DNA from: Sthenelais limicola
Lineage: Eukaryota > Annelida > Polychaeta > Phyllodocida > Sigalionidae
Reading direction: 5' to 3'
DNA length: 64,000 nucleotides
NCBI GenBank assembly: GCA_942159475.1
Contig: OW804095.1
Span: 146,362,314-146,426,313 of the forward strand
Below are positions 23,501 to 33,597 of the stretch, one piece after another; within the stretch, counting starts at the first letter, position 1, and the number at the start of each line of letters is the position of its first letter. Under the pieces are notes generated by a model. It was not told where the DNA came from. It ran no database searches and saw nothing but the letters and a program-made list of their open reading frames with translations. A program made the position numbers and the translations under genes.

Positions 23501-26500
23501 TGCGGCCGGATGATTGTAAATCCACACTGGCTGAGACAGTGAAAGAAACCTTTGTGAAGAGATGTGGTGCCAATAGTGAAGCTGCTATTCATCACTTTAA
23601 TAACAAGCCTGAGGAAACTGCCATTGTGTGGGATTCTCTGGACGAGATCTATGATAAGAAAGATCTAATCAATGACCTTGAGCATGAAATGGGAGAAGGA
23701 AAGAGGGTTATAATTGCAGGTGTTAGAACAAACCATCCTGTGTTGAATAATCTCCAGGGTCAATGGAAACAGAGATTCATAGAAGTGCAAGGTTTCGACC
23801 AAGATAGGATTTTACAGTTTGTTGGGAAATTTTGTAAATCTCACCCACAAGAATTTTCCGCTAGCAAATCTCAGAAAGTCAAGAATGACTTTCAAGCAGC
23901 TGTAGATAGGAATCGAAGCTTATGTGGATTGTTGACCATTCCACTTGTCCTAACAATGGTGTGTTTGTTAATAATGGCTGGGAAAATTGCATCCAACACC
24001 TTGAGAGGACTCACAAAACTTAAAATCTATGAGCTAATAGAAGAGCTAGTTTGTGAGCGAGATGGTCTTAATCCAACAGAACAAGAAATGACATTATTTC
24101 ATAAGTTCTGTTTATTGAGCATGTTCAAAGAGACAAATTGTTATGAAAAGGAGATGTGTAATACAGGAATAGATCCAACTAAAATTCCATTCATTCTATT
24201 AGGAAAGAAAGATATTACAAGCACTAAGCTAGGACGCAAAATTATATGGCCCCATTTGTCGTTCATGGAGTATGGGGCTGCTAAGTACTTAAAGGAGGTA
24301 GAAGAAGCACACATGAGCCAGGTCCTCAAATTCTTATCCAGCAAACCAGAATTTAGTAATACATTTGTTTTCCTCCTTGAAATGATTGACCTGGATACTG
24401 ACAGAATGATTGCGATTGTTAATGACATTTTGGCCTTACAATCAAACTTCACAATCCCATGGCATATTTGGTCATGCTCTGGCAAGTCCATCCAAAAACT
24501 CTTAAAATCTATTTCAGGAATTCATATAGAGCAATTGTTAGAGTCCCTCCTAGTGCAAGACAAGCTCTTGTCAAAACCGCTAGTTCCTTGTGCCAGGTGT
24601 TGGAAGAAGACAGGGTTTGCCTCCACTGCCCAGGGACAGGCTGTCATAAATATTGCCAACAGCTGTCTCAGTGTCTTGCCAAGTGCAGACGAAAGAAAGA
24701 AAGCGTATAAGAAAACAATTTTTATAGTATTACCAACAATGTAAGTATGATTGCATATGCTTCCGCTGATAAGGGAAGTGCAGTCCGGTCTGGAAACAGA
24801 TCTATGACAAAACCTGTACTTTTTAAGGAGAAAGTTTACTTACATCATTGCATCAGACTAGATTATGAACATTTTATGCATATCTTGATATATTTATCCA
24901 TTGTGTATAATATACACCTAAGGCATTGAGAGACATATTATGTCTCTCAATGCCTTACTTGCCTAAACACCTATTTCAACAGGTTTGGTGAGCATGGGAT
25001 AACATTCCCTGTTCCAAGCTCAAAGAGATCAGTCAAAACTACAGAGGCCACGCCTGGCTACATCAATCTTTATGCCAATCGTCCAATTGACTTTGTATCA
25101 GCCAACATCTTCACCACCCTTTCACAGAAAGTTATGACACACCTTGAATGTGATCTTAAGGACAAGATTTACTCCCATGAAGACCATGCAACAACACCAA
25201 GAGAATGGTTATCAGTGATTGAGGCACTAGTAAATCATTGTCATGCCTTTGATGAAGGCACACTACTGATAAAATCCCCTGTGCAAGCCAGCAATGATGA
25301 TTTTCTTCTTGTGGTATTGGAATGTCATCAGAGGCTTATAGACCATGGTGTGAATCAAGTGGAAGTAGGAGATGGGGATATCTCGGTCTTTATGGATCAA
25401 CAGTGGAAGGCTAAAACTGATGGTAAAGTGCTCATCATGAACTCACCTGGCAAGAAACTGAAAGTCAAGATTAGGTAAACTTTTTCAATCAATAACTAAT
25501 ATTGTCTATGTAATGATCTGACGTATATGTTGCAGAAGAGAGATAAGAATTGAGCATATGTGATGTGTTTTAGGAAAATGAATCATAATTGATATTTTTC
25601 AAAGTGTTTTTATCACAAGATCTCTTTATTCAAATGTTCTGATTTTTAAAGGGTTTAGTACTTATTGGGCCACTTCCACAGGTCGGAATAAGCCTTACGT
25701 CTGAATCGGTTGTGACATAGCTGTCGGTTTGGTTCGGTTTGATTCTAAAAATCGATCATTAATTCCGACCTGTTGTTGACATGGTGATCGGTTTTGCCTT
25801 TGCCAAGCGAACTAAAGGGTTATAAACGATAATCTGACCAGTTGAATTCTCATCGGTTTCGATTGTTTTTTTCTGAAACCGATGTTGCATTTCATTACGA
25901 GCCGAGCAGTTGAAGTGACCAAAATTTGTAGGTTCGGATCGCTAGGAATAGTGATAAACCTATGGAAACCTATGGAAACCGATGTCCTTGGTTTCTTATT
26001 AAAACCAATTCAGACGTAAGGCTTATTCCGACCTGTGGAAGCAGCCCATATAGTGACATGAATCTGTGGAACAAATCTCAGGACATTGTACTAAATATAT
26101 CCTTGCGTTTTGAAGGCCTTGATATGGAGTTTATTTAGTTACTTTACTGGTAATTACCCATCCAGAAACATTGCAAACTTTTTTTTTCAAACATAAAAAT
26201 ATCGAACTTAAAATATAGAAATACTTATTAGGTGTCCCAGTGTTTACTATCATTGGAATCAGCTTCATTGGAATCTCCTCTTTTCAAATATAGTGATATC
26301 ACAAAATCCATGTTTTGTGACTTATGACTCATTTTCCTAAAACGGATCACATATGTTACCCTAATGCAGAAGGCAGACTGGGTAGAGATATTAAAGATAT
26401 ATGGGAAACAAACCTACACCCATAGGATCATTATGATAATTAATGAAGAAATATGAAGGGGTGATGGACAAAATAGTTCCCCATTTTGGAAACTTAGATC

Positions 26501-29500
26501 TTTAAATTAATTAGAAATATTAATCGATTTTTTTCTTTCTGTTTCAATACACCCATGTGGCCACCTGTCATCAAGCATATACAAATTGACAACTATAGAA
26601 TATCGATACAACAATATTACATCAAAACTGATTGTATTCTGCTAGTTGTGTTAGATATAATATGTTTAGTAGGTTTTCCTTGCAACTGAGTGACATGTCA
26701 CAAGAACAGTCTTTCAAGGTGATTTAGTCTACTGTTATTGTTTTCTATTCATTTCAATCAAGATTGAGTACAGACAAATTTGGTCACAATATTGACTTGG
26801 GAATGAAACATGCTGAGTTTGTAGTGAAAGCAGACCGGATGTCAGATGTGAATATGGAACATGTGGGAACATGTTTTAGGCTCCTCAACCAGACGGTCAA
26901 ACTAAGGCTCCAGCAACCTGATGGTGTCTTCATAGATTCCAACATTGACACTCTGACTGAGGAGTGGAAGACGGCTACAAACTACCTTGCTAGCTGCAGT
27001 AAACCTGGTCAACTCACAATGGTAATTGGTACATCTCTATCCAACAGTCAGACTGTGAGCCTTAATCTACAGCTCCAGTCCCTGGGGATAACACATCAAC
27101 TGGATAATGATGAAGTCACAGCACTCCACAGGACACTATGTGAGGATGGGTGGAGTATAAATGGAGGAGGAGAATACACCCTCAAGCTGTCCTCTCCTGA
27201 TGGGTCCTCACAAGTATCAGTAAGGTAAAGTGACCTACCCTCTATAATATTTTTTTTCCCCCCAAAACCGGGTCTTTATTCAGTAGTCAGACAGGATTTC
27301 AAGCTAAGAGCGGTTTACAGATTAGATATACAACGCTCCGAAAAGAAAAGACAAAAAGTACAATGCGATCTTCGTTACACCTTGAAGAACAGGATCTTTT
27401 TCCTTGAACTAGATCGCCATGGCGAGCGTATACAACTCAGGGGGTATACCACGCTCTGAAAAGACAAAAAAGTACAATGCAATTTTCGTTACACCTCGAA
27501 GAACCGGATCTTTCTCCTTGAACTAGATCGCCGTGGCGATGTACTGGCTTACAAACTAGTATAAAAATTCTTCCACAAGTTGCCCTCTATATTATTAATC
27601 TGCTACAGCTTGTTGTGTTCAGAGTGAAATATGCTACTTGGTGCTTAGTGCTACACTTCCCTTTACAATTCCCTGTTGGTGAAGCCTCCTCAAACTTGCA
27701 AATTCTATCAGAACTATTGGGAGGAATGTATAACTTGCATTTGATGGTAGCTGCTTTGCTTAGATTTGTGCTACTGGTTTCCAAGAATATATGGAGAAAA
27801 GAACAATAAAACATACAGGCATGAATGTATTGTTGCGGGGACAACTCATAGGGAGTCCAAAAGGGCCTGGCTCCAGATATGGAAGGGGCCCCGTCTTCTT
27901 CCCATAGATGTTCGAGGGAGGGGTAGATGAGTAACTCATAGTAATGGTTGAATAGGCGAGTCGTTCTCGTGGATCTGATATGCTCTCCTGGCTATGAAGG
28001 CGAATCAGTCTTGTTGAACTGCTCTAGTTAATTAACTAGGTTTCTGCAAGAGTTTAGTGAAGTTAAGTATCTTATAGCTTTTAGTGATAATGACGGTCTT
28101 CTCTTCAAGCAATGGAAACAAGGTGCTTTGTTGACAGCCATGTTTATTATGACATGAGACATCAGGGTTATTTAAACATGAAGCGCGGACCTAAAGCAGC
28201 TCAGAGTCTCAGGCGACCCAGACGAATAGTGAGGCGATTTGCCAACAAGTTGAAAAGTTAATGTGATAAAAACCTGACTCGGAAAAACGAGTCATGGAGA
28301 ATCGCTGACCGAATTGTCAACGATTTGTTACCAACCATGCATGTCACAAATTTAATAGAAAATTGATGTATGTAGAGATAAATTCCCACATAACCCCCCA
28401 TTACAATTCTGCAGCAGTATGTATTATAAATCAAGAGTGTATTTTTACATGTGAAGGCACATCTAATTTTGGTTGTGGGTTTAAGTATTTTGATTGCCTG
28501 TTCAGTCTTTGATACTATGAGGGGATTGAAGGTCAGGCCTTCATCAATTTCTGAGCCCAGGTATTGGTATTCCATGGTATAATCCAGTTCCGCCGAGTTG
28601 AGTTTCAGTTTATTGGTTTCTTATTCTTTCTCTTTTCTGAGACTTTTTCATCGCCTTGCTTTTGTTGACATTGATCGAGATTCTGTTAATCCTGCACTAC
28701 CTCCCTGCCTCATCCAAATTTTGTTGGAGTTTGTTTCTTAGCGTGCTCCCTGTGGAGCCTGAGTGGAACAACTCGGTGTTGTCTGCAAAAAGTTGGATTT
28801 GTGACCATTTGATCACCTGGTGGAGATCATTTATGTATAAGAGGAATAATAGAGGTCCCACACAGTTCCCTATGTGACCCCAGCCCTCCCTGATGTGACA
28901 TTGTTTGTGCATACCTGTTGATATCGGTCTGATAGGTAGTCTCTAAACCAGTCTATGGCATGGGTTGAGACCTAAGGTCTAAGATCTAAGATTGAGATCT
29001 AAGTTTGTGGAAGAGTATATTATGATCAACGGTGTTGAATGGTTTCTTGAAGTCAAGGTACACTAGGGACACTGGGTTTTTATTGTTTTTTGATTTATAG
29101 ATATAAGTGGGTGTAAACGGTACTATGTAGCACCCTATCCAGTATTTTTGTCCATGGGCCTGCTTTCTAAAGAGGGGTGATAGTGGCTTCTTTGAAGTCT
29201 TTTTGGACCTTTCATGTGTTCTATTTATAGATTTTTACACTGGAATGCTAATGTCACATTAACCCTGAAATCTTTTTTTTTGATTGTCAATTTTCTTCTC
29301 ATCTCACCCATTATCACTCAATATAACATAAATTTCCTGTACATATTTTACAAAACTTGTTAATACAATGTTCAGAATAATTGCACACTGACTCATTACT
29401 TTTACAGGTACAAGGAGCGCACCAAGCTGTACCTGGATGTAGCAGGTTGTGAAAGGTCAGTGTGTATTGAGGATTATGGCTACAGGCTGCACCTTTTCTA

Positions 29501-30074
29501 CAGCCATCCTACCGACCTGGCAACCTCTGTGGCTTCCTGCCTCACTAGGGGCAGACAGCTGGAGAGATTAAGCCTATGGCCCAGCCACCATGACAGTGAC
29601 CTGTTACATGGGGCTGCACCTTACACCCACAGTGATGATGATGAGGAGGAGAGGGCAATGGTGGAGCACCTGGCATACCTGACTATAGCCATGAAGGGAC
29701 TGGACTACTTGTGGTTCAGCTATGAAGCCTCCCCTGCTGCCAGCCTGGCACCCACATTAGTCAGTGTACTCCTGCACCTGGCCACCTGGTTCAGCACTGG
29801 TGTCAGACATATTACATTTTGGTATGGTACAATGACTGTGCCTGCTCTGGAAGCTGTGTGTGACTGTATACCAGCAGGCTGGCACACTCAGCCGAGGAAG
29901 GATATAGTGGATAGATCATCCATGTATGTGACTGGGCCAGGGGGCATGAAGCTAGACATACAGCTAAGGGATGTAACCATAATCTACAGTAGTGACCAGG
30001 AGCTGGCACAGGGGAAAAGATTCATTAAAAAAACTGGGATTTGTCATAAACCAGAGTATGAGAAGACTGAGTAA
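20525..30074 (+). CDS. CARD-NACHT NLR-type immune receptor (whole gene)
   Basis: Eight exons are predicted: 20525-20572, ~21017-21104, 22559-22786, ~22931-23109, 23304-24740, 24983-25474, 26763-27224 and 29408-30074. From exon 4 onward the phases match (2-2-2-2) and the frame is open to the TAA at 30072. Domain order is a short N-terminus, CARD, linker, NACHT NTPase with winged-helix-like region, and a C-terminal region made of exon-sized repeats. NLR proteins of this layout are cytosolic sensors that oligomerise through NACHT and signal through CARD. Large NLR families are known in sea urchin and amphioxus. The start is uncertain: one ATG at 20525 gives a phase-0 exon and another at 20530 gives phase 1. 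The gene looks intact, although its introns are full of MITE and LINE debris. Confidence 0.75.
21017..21104 (+). CDS. NLR exon 2 (CARD, first half)
   Basis: The exon encodes LETTIKIAPLISHLEKYGVI and then DVRTKQLIQ, the first helices of a CARD. The donor CAG|GTAAGA at 21104/21105 is in phase 0. The 5' boundary is uncertain: the frame stays open upstream to about 20919, and AAAAG at about 20983 is another acceptor, but in the wrong phase for exon 1. A GGGTCAG-family MITE begins 12 bases inside the following intron. Confidence 0.6.
21117..21352. mobile_element. GGGTCAG MITE in NLR intron 2
   Basis: A reverse-oriented full-length copy. The ends are GGGTTAG and CTGACCC and ATAT flanks both sides. 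The left edge lies 12 bases after the exon 2 donor. Family features are described at 41518-41753. Confidence 0.85.
22559..22786 (+). CDS. NLR exon 3 (CARD, second half)
   Basis: The acceptor CTATAACAG is followed in phase 0 by ITQCNLIQAAGPEFLQVREL. It continues through LLDHVKHGDVERYDAFLNSL and TGHGHIVNLL, the last helices of a CARD (the LLD...F..L..TGH..LVNLL pattern). A Ser/Pro-rich linker ends at ACT|GTAATC. Splitting a CARD across a phase-0 intron is common in animal genes. Confidence in the domain is high and in the exact donor moderate. Confidence 0.75.
22931..23109 (+). CDS. NLR exon 4 (CARD-NACHT linker)
   Basis: It encodes LPWVKHLVEENQHFSRNLHI and ends at ...DIAAPQ plus two bases before GTAAGT at 23110. 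Two acceptors are possible. GTCAG before 22931 gives phase 0 and joins exon 3 cleanly. TTCCAG before 22951 is the better consensus but would need a phase-1 donor. This helical linker is typical between the death-fold and NACHT in NLRs. Confidence 0.65.
23304..24740 (+). CDS. NLR exon 5 (NACHT NTPase)
   Basis: A 1437-base exon of 478 full codons. The Walker A motif is VPGAGKSC at about residue 30 of the exon. Walker B is AIVWDSLDEIYD, with the acidic pair of NACHT domains and D-S-L-D-E in place of the usual D-G-L-D-E. Sensor 1 is IIAGVRTNHP. The conserved IPLVLTMVCLL marks the start of the winged-helix region, followed by LTKLKIYELIEELV and WPHLSFMEYGAAKYL. The acceptor TTTACAG completes a Lys codon and the donor is AAT|GTAAGT. 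No frameshift or stop is seen, and motif conservation suggests a functional ATPase. Confidence 0.85.
24920..24956. repeat. Perfect 18-bp hairpin before NLR exon 6
   Basis: AAGGCATTGAGAGACATA is followed by one base and its exact complement. The hairpin ends 26 bases before exon 6 and overlaps the likely branch-point region of intron 5. The sequence shows the hairpin; any effect on splicing is speculative. Confidence 0.85.
24983..25474 (+). CDS. NLR exon 6 (C-terminal repeat unit 1)
   Basis: A symmetric phase 2-2 exon of about 163 residues. It contains GYINLYANRPIDFVSANIF, LSVIEALVNHCHAF, and ends WKAKTDGKVLIMNSPGKKLK followed by VKIR. The ending (Trp, a strand, SP-G, then a strand ending in Arg) recurs in exon 7 and, more loosely, in exon 8. 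I do not recognise a named domain. It may be a divergent LRR-like or beta-rich sensor module. Confidence 0.75.
25561..26353. mobile_element. GATGTGTTTTAGG MITE split by another MITE (NLR intron 6)
   Basis: The left end is TGATGTGTTTTAGGAAAATG and the right end TTTTCCTAAAACGGATCA, with CATATG on both sides. Positions 25666-26048 are an unrelated insertion. Without it the copy is about 410 bp and matches 59618-60026. Confidence 0.75.
25666..26048. mobile_element. 383-bp TIR element nested in a MITE
   Basis: The terminal repeats are about 41 bp, with left TGGGCCACTTCCACAGGTCG and right end its complement with two mismatches. The host sequence in sister copies reads ACTTATAGTG, and here TAT is present on both sides of the insert, so a 2-3 bp AT target duplication is indicated. 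The interior is rich in CGGTTTGGTTCGGTTT words. No ORF is present. Superfamily unassigned. Confidence 0.8.
26763..27224 (+). CDS. NLR exon 7 (C-terminal repeat unit 2)
   Basis: A symmetric phase 2-2 exon of about 153 residues. It reads LSTDKFGHNIDLGMKHAEFV at the start and contains VSLNLQLQSLGI. It ends in WSINGGGEYTLKLSSPDG and then SSQVSVR before GTAAAG. The W...SP-G...V-R ending parallels exon 6. The alternation of helix-like LxxLxxxL stretches and strands is compatible with a divergent LRR-like fold. Because both ends share phase, this exon could be duplicated or skipped without frame change. Confidence 0.75.
27325..27545. repeat. ~119-bp direct repeat, two copies (NLR intron 7)
   Basis: Two units begin near 27330 and 27449 and share GACAAAAAGTACAATGC, TTCGTTACACC, GGATCTTT and CTTGAACTAGATCGCC. 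They differ by scattered substitutions. The class is unknown. Confidence 0.7.
28258..29230 (-). pseudogene. Decayed LINE reverse transcriptase (NLR intron 7)
   Basis: On the minus strand the palm motifs are recognisable but damaged. Motif A reads VYLDFKKPFNTVDH, then AIDWFRDYLSDRYQQV, then GPLLFLLYINDLHQVI. The catalytic box reads FADNTELFHS, where the second Asp has become Asn. YQYLGSEIDEGLTF follows downstream. Stops and frame changes interrupt it. It is a CR1/Jockey/I-type non-LTR remnant, distinct from the copy at 16075-17775. Confidence 0.8.
29408..30074 (+). CDS. NLR exon 8 (C-terminal end)
   Basis: The last exon encodes about 221 residues to the TAA at 30072-30074. It opens RYKERTKLYLDVAGCERSV. 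It contains LATSVASCL followed by GRQLERLSLW, then an acidic loop SDDDEEERAMVEHL, then APTLVSVLLHLATWF. The segment with WHTQ and TGPGGMKLDIQLR resembles the W...SP-G...R endings of exons 6 and 7. The LxxLxLW pieces are LRR-like but too irregular for a firm call. GC content is higher than in the surrounding introns, as expected for coding sequence. Confidence 0.75.
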
Positions 30075-30127
30075 ATGTGTTTTACACATATATTGACATA
30101 TACAGTGGTACAGATAGGGTCTGTAAT

Positions 30128-30437
30128 TGGGTCAGATTTTCAGAAAATGTACAACTGTCAAATTTACATATTTAGAAAATTCTGCTAAATTAGGCATTTA
30201 TTGATTTAAAGGTTAATTGATTTAAAGTATCAGATCTATTATTTTAAACTGCATTTTAAAGCTCATCTTCGTCTTAAATATGGGTTATTTGAGAAGTATT
30301 GAGAACTGATACTTTAAATCAATGCGATACCAAATATACCCAGATATACCCGATATTCATTATTTTACACCTGAATTTAGCAAAATTGGATAAATGCATG
30401 AAGCTGCCAGTGATACATTTTCAAAAATTCTGACCCA
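30128..30437. mobile_element. GGGTCAG MITE, diverged copy
   Basis: The left end is GGGTCAGATTTTCAG and the right end TTCTGACCC. The interior mixes both subfamilies and has a ~70-bp internal duplication around TTGATTTAAAGGTTAATTG. It lies just past the NLR stop codon and may fall in the 3' UTR. Confidence 0.7.
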
Positions 30438-30484
30438 AATACATATTTTAAACTTCTGCTGACAAGACTGTGTGGTTAATATAT

Positions 30485-30835
30485 CTATTATGGGGTGCTA
30501 TAAAAATATTCATATAGGATGTGTCCTATAAAAAATGTAGTTGTCTAAAAATAGCTCTGACATTACCTCAGCACTTCCGCTGTCTCCACGGAGATCCCAG
30601 CGGAGATCCCTGCGATCGGTAATCCACCTGTGATACTGGTACTATAATTATAAATATACAGAATAAAAACAACACCATTAAATAGAGAATTAAATTCTTG
30701 TATTAAATAGCCCGATGTCGATGTCTAATCGATCGAGACGTCGGGTCAAAGCGCACGACACCCCAAAGGGTGGAGTGCGCTTTGACCCGACGTCGAGATC
30801 GATTTGACATCGACAGAGGGCTATTTAATATTTAT
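30485..30835. repeat. Interspersed repeat copy 2 plus GC-rich hairpin
   Basis: Positions 30485-30700 match 19654-19878. Directly after it, 30705-30835 folds on itself: TATTAAATAGCCC and GACGTCGGGTCAAAGCGCAC pair with GTGCGCTTTGACCCGACGTC and GGGCTATTTAATA. The hairpin is absent from the other copy, so it is a separate foldback element or a copy-specific arm. Confidence 0.7.
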
Positions 30836-31204
30836 TTCATACTAAATCAACAAGAGAAAGACGATTTTAATGACATTTTACCTTGGGTTTCCATCGAGTT
30901 TGCAGACATCGGTCTTGAACAAACATGACAGCGGAAGCCATGATGGCGGAAGTAGTTTAAATCATTGCGCGCTCAGACTTTTCACTACCATCGCTTAAAT
31001 GTGAGATACGCGCTAGATTTTTCTTTAATATATGCTTCTACGTCTGTCTTTTTTAAAAATTAGTATAACTGGAACTGGACATTAAAGATATACATTTGGT
31101 TTTCTACCTTATCGATCCCGATATATCGCTTGAAATTCTTCAGAGGGGTGACTACTTTCTCTCTCCTTGGTTACCAAGTCATGATACGTTCACAAAAAAT
31201 GTCA

Positions 31205-32690
31205 TTACTTCATTAGTGGTTGACCATCGCAAGATTGATATTTTTTAAAGTCTTTTTTCACAACATCTCTTTATTGAATTGTTCTGATTTTTAGAGCGTT
31301 TAGCATTCATTGTCATATGAATCCATGTAACAAATTTCAGGACATTGTATTAAATATATCCTTGCGTTTTGAAGGCCTTTGTATGTAGTATATTTAGTTA
31401 CTTTAGTGGTAATTACCCATCAAGAAACATTGCAAACCTTTTTTTTTCTAAAATAAATATATCTAACTTAAAATAGAGAACTACTCATTATGTTTCCTAT
31501 ATGATGATATCTCAAAATCCATATTTTGCGACTTATGACTCATTTTCCTAAAACGGAATGATGTTGTCTGACAATCTATTTCAGGCAACTTTTGTCTCTT
31601 TTCTTTTTGTTTTGTTTTTACGACAACTTCTTTTATTCAATATGTCAACAAATATCTTCCATCTTCTAGGACAATTCTACATCGAGAAGTACATATGTCC
31701 CTCTTCTGCATCATGTTTTAATTGACAATTTATATTTTACTCTCTTCTCAGTCACTACGATAATATAATTCGAATACAACTGCTGGACATTTCACTCATA
31801 TATATGCTGCAATAACAGTACCTCTTATATATCAACCTATTGTCTCTTTTCTTCCTTAACACATGAACACATTAATAAAGAGTCTTTGCCGAACTTGATT
31901 GAAGTACAATATTGTGTCTCTCTAATGAAGTGATTGTTGCTGTAAACTCTTTTTTTAAAAAAATGCATCATGGACGAATTGTCTGAGGGGAAGAACAAGG
32001 TCATATTTCACTCTAAACACATAAAGGGTTGTTTTGCTGTTGCTGTAAATCGGAAACACACTTATTTTTTTTCTTGGCCTAATAATGTTTTTCTAGCTAC
32101 TTGCTGCTATGATGTGAAGGAATCTTCCTAAACATCATACAGTTTATATTATTTCTCCTGTAGAAATCATATAAACAGTATCATTTCTAAAAGACAGTGA
32201 AAGTTTTTTTTAAATAAATGCTTATCTTGGAATACCCTATTAATTACTTCAGTTATTATTTCTTTCTTTTAACTTTTCAAAGTAATTTTCTCACAAGATC
32301 TCTTTATTGAAATGCTCTGATTTTCAGAGGCTTTAGCACTTATAGTAGTATAAATACATGTAACAAATTTCAGGACATTGTATTAAATATATCCTTGCGT
32401 TTTGAAGGCCTTCGTATGGAGTATATTTAGTTACTTTACTGGTAATTAACATGTGAATACATTTGTGATCCGTTTTAAGAAAATGAGTCATAAGTCGCAA
32501 AATATGGATTTTGGAATATTACCATGTTTGAAAAGCAGAAATCAAGCTAATTCCAATGATAGTAAACACTAGGGCACCTAATAAGTATTTCTATATTCGA
32601 TAATATAAGTTCGATATTATTATGTTTGAAAAAAAAGTTTGCAATGTTTCTGGATACGTAATTATCAGTAATGTAACTAAATAAACTCTC
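31205..32690. mobile_element. Fragments of the GATGTGTTTTAGG MITE family
   Basis: Pieces at 31205-31560, 32275-32455 and 32466-32690 carry the family words CCTTGCGTTTTGAAGGCC, ATGACTCATTTTCC and AAAATGAGTCATAAGTCGC in different orientations. A half copy of the GGCCAAAAA element lies at about 32050-32080. No gene is seen in the 30.8-32.7 kb stretch. Confidence 0.65.
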
Positions 32691-32735
32691 AGGTCTCGCG
32701 TAAGTCCACGTTATCTGGCGAGAGTTAATGAAAAG

Positions 32736-33349
32736 ATGGTGGACCTGAGCTTCCTGTTTGTGATTTTGTACCTATCGATTATGATGTTTCTCCCAATTGT
32801 GTCGACCATGATGGTCCTAATGTTATTGCTTCTTCTGATGTATCGTTTGACTATGCTTTGCCCCCCAACTCAACGCCACGAGAAGAAATTGGTGTGTTTT
32901 TATGCCCGTCCATTCCTGACCCAGTTACCTATGACGATGTTTCCGATTCTAGCATGATGTGGGTCAGATTTTCAGAAGTACAATTCAACTTCGCCAATCC
33001 TCTCAAATAACCCAAATTTCAGACGAAAATAAAGTTCAAAATACAGTTCAACCTAACCAAACAGATTGCTAGAAACAATGCAATGCTGAATATACCCGAA
33101 TGTACCTAGTATTGACCAAATTGCAGCCTTAATTTAGCAGAATTTACTAAATGTGTACAGCTGCCAATTGTACATTTTCTGAAAATCTTACTCATGTATA
33201 TCTACGATGTTAGTAATGCGTTCAATTGCTATGGATCTGTCATTATAGAATACAATTTGCCTATTCATTTTGAGCATGGTAAGCATTATATTGGAAGCAT
33301 TCGTTCTAGTTGGAACCTTGCTGCTTGGACTCACAAATTGTCATATTAA
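32736..33349 (+). pseudogene. Orphan coding-like fragment split by a MITE
   Basis: A frame open from 32736 reads DGGPELPVCDFVPIDYDV and later REEIGVFLCPSIPDPVTYDD up to 32960. There a GGGTCAG MITE (32961-33193) begins. After the MITE, in the frame restored by removing the insert and one copy of the flanking ATGT, the sequence reads IYDVSNAFNCYGSVIIEYNL and ends at TAA 33347-33349. Composition is balanced, unlike random AT-rich frames. I recognise no family. It could be an exon of an unknown gene or part of a retroelement. Confidence 0.4.
32961..33193. mobile_element. GGGTCAG MITE inside a coding-like frame
   Basis: A reverse-oriented copy with ends GGGTCAG and CTTACTC. ATGT is present on both sides. 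See the host entry at 32736-33349. Confidence 0.8.
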
Positions 33350-33597
33350 TTCTTTGTCAGATTCATTCTTTTCCCCTACAATAGTTTTTTTTTATAATAT
33401 TCAATATACAATATATATCTCGAATACTGATATAACACTAATGGAATCACACAACTCCTTCTTGGACGTTGGATCTATTTTTATCAAATTTTCCGACAAA
33501 AAAAACTATGGGGGATACTAATTGTGATGGGTGCCCATGGGCCGGGGGTGTTGTTGATTAGAGTACAAGTATTGGAGAAGGTACTTGGGGAATTACT

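Noticed and set aside
24141..24491. 116-codon antisense frame inside the NACHT exon
   Set aside because: It is the shadow of the conserved NACHT coding strand.
27587..27844. Overlapping 64- and 85-codon frames in NLR intron 7
   Set aside because: No motif, no splice context, and opposite-strand overlap; no evidence of coding.
32736..32957. Hydrophobic 73-codon frame resembling a membrane protein
   Set aside because: The alternative frame over the same bases has a more natural coding composition and continues beyond the MITE; the hydrophobic frame is likely its shadow.
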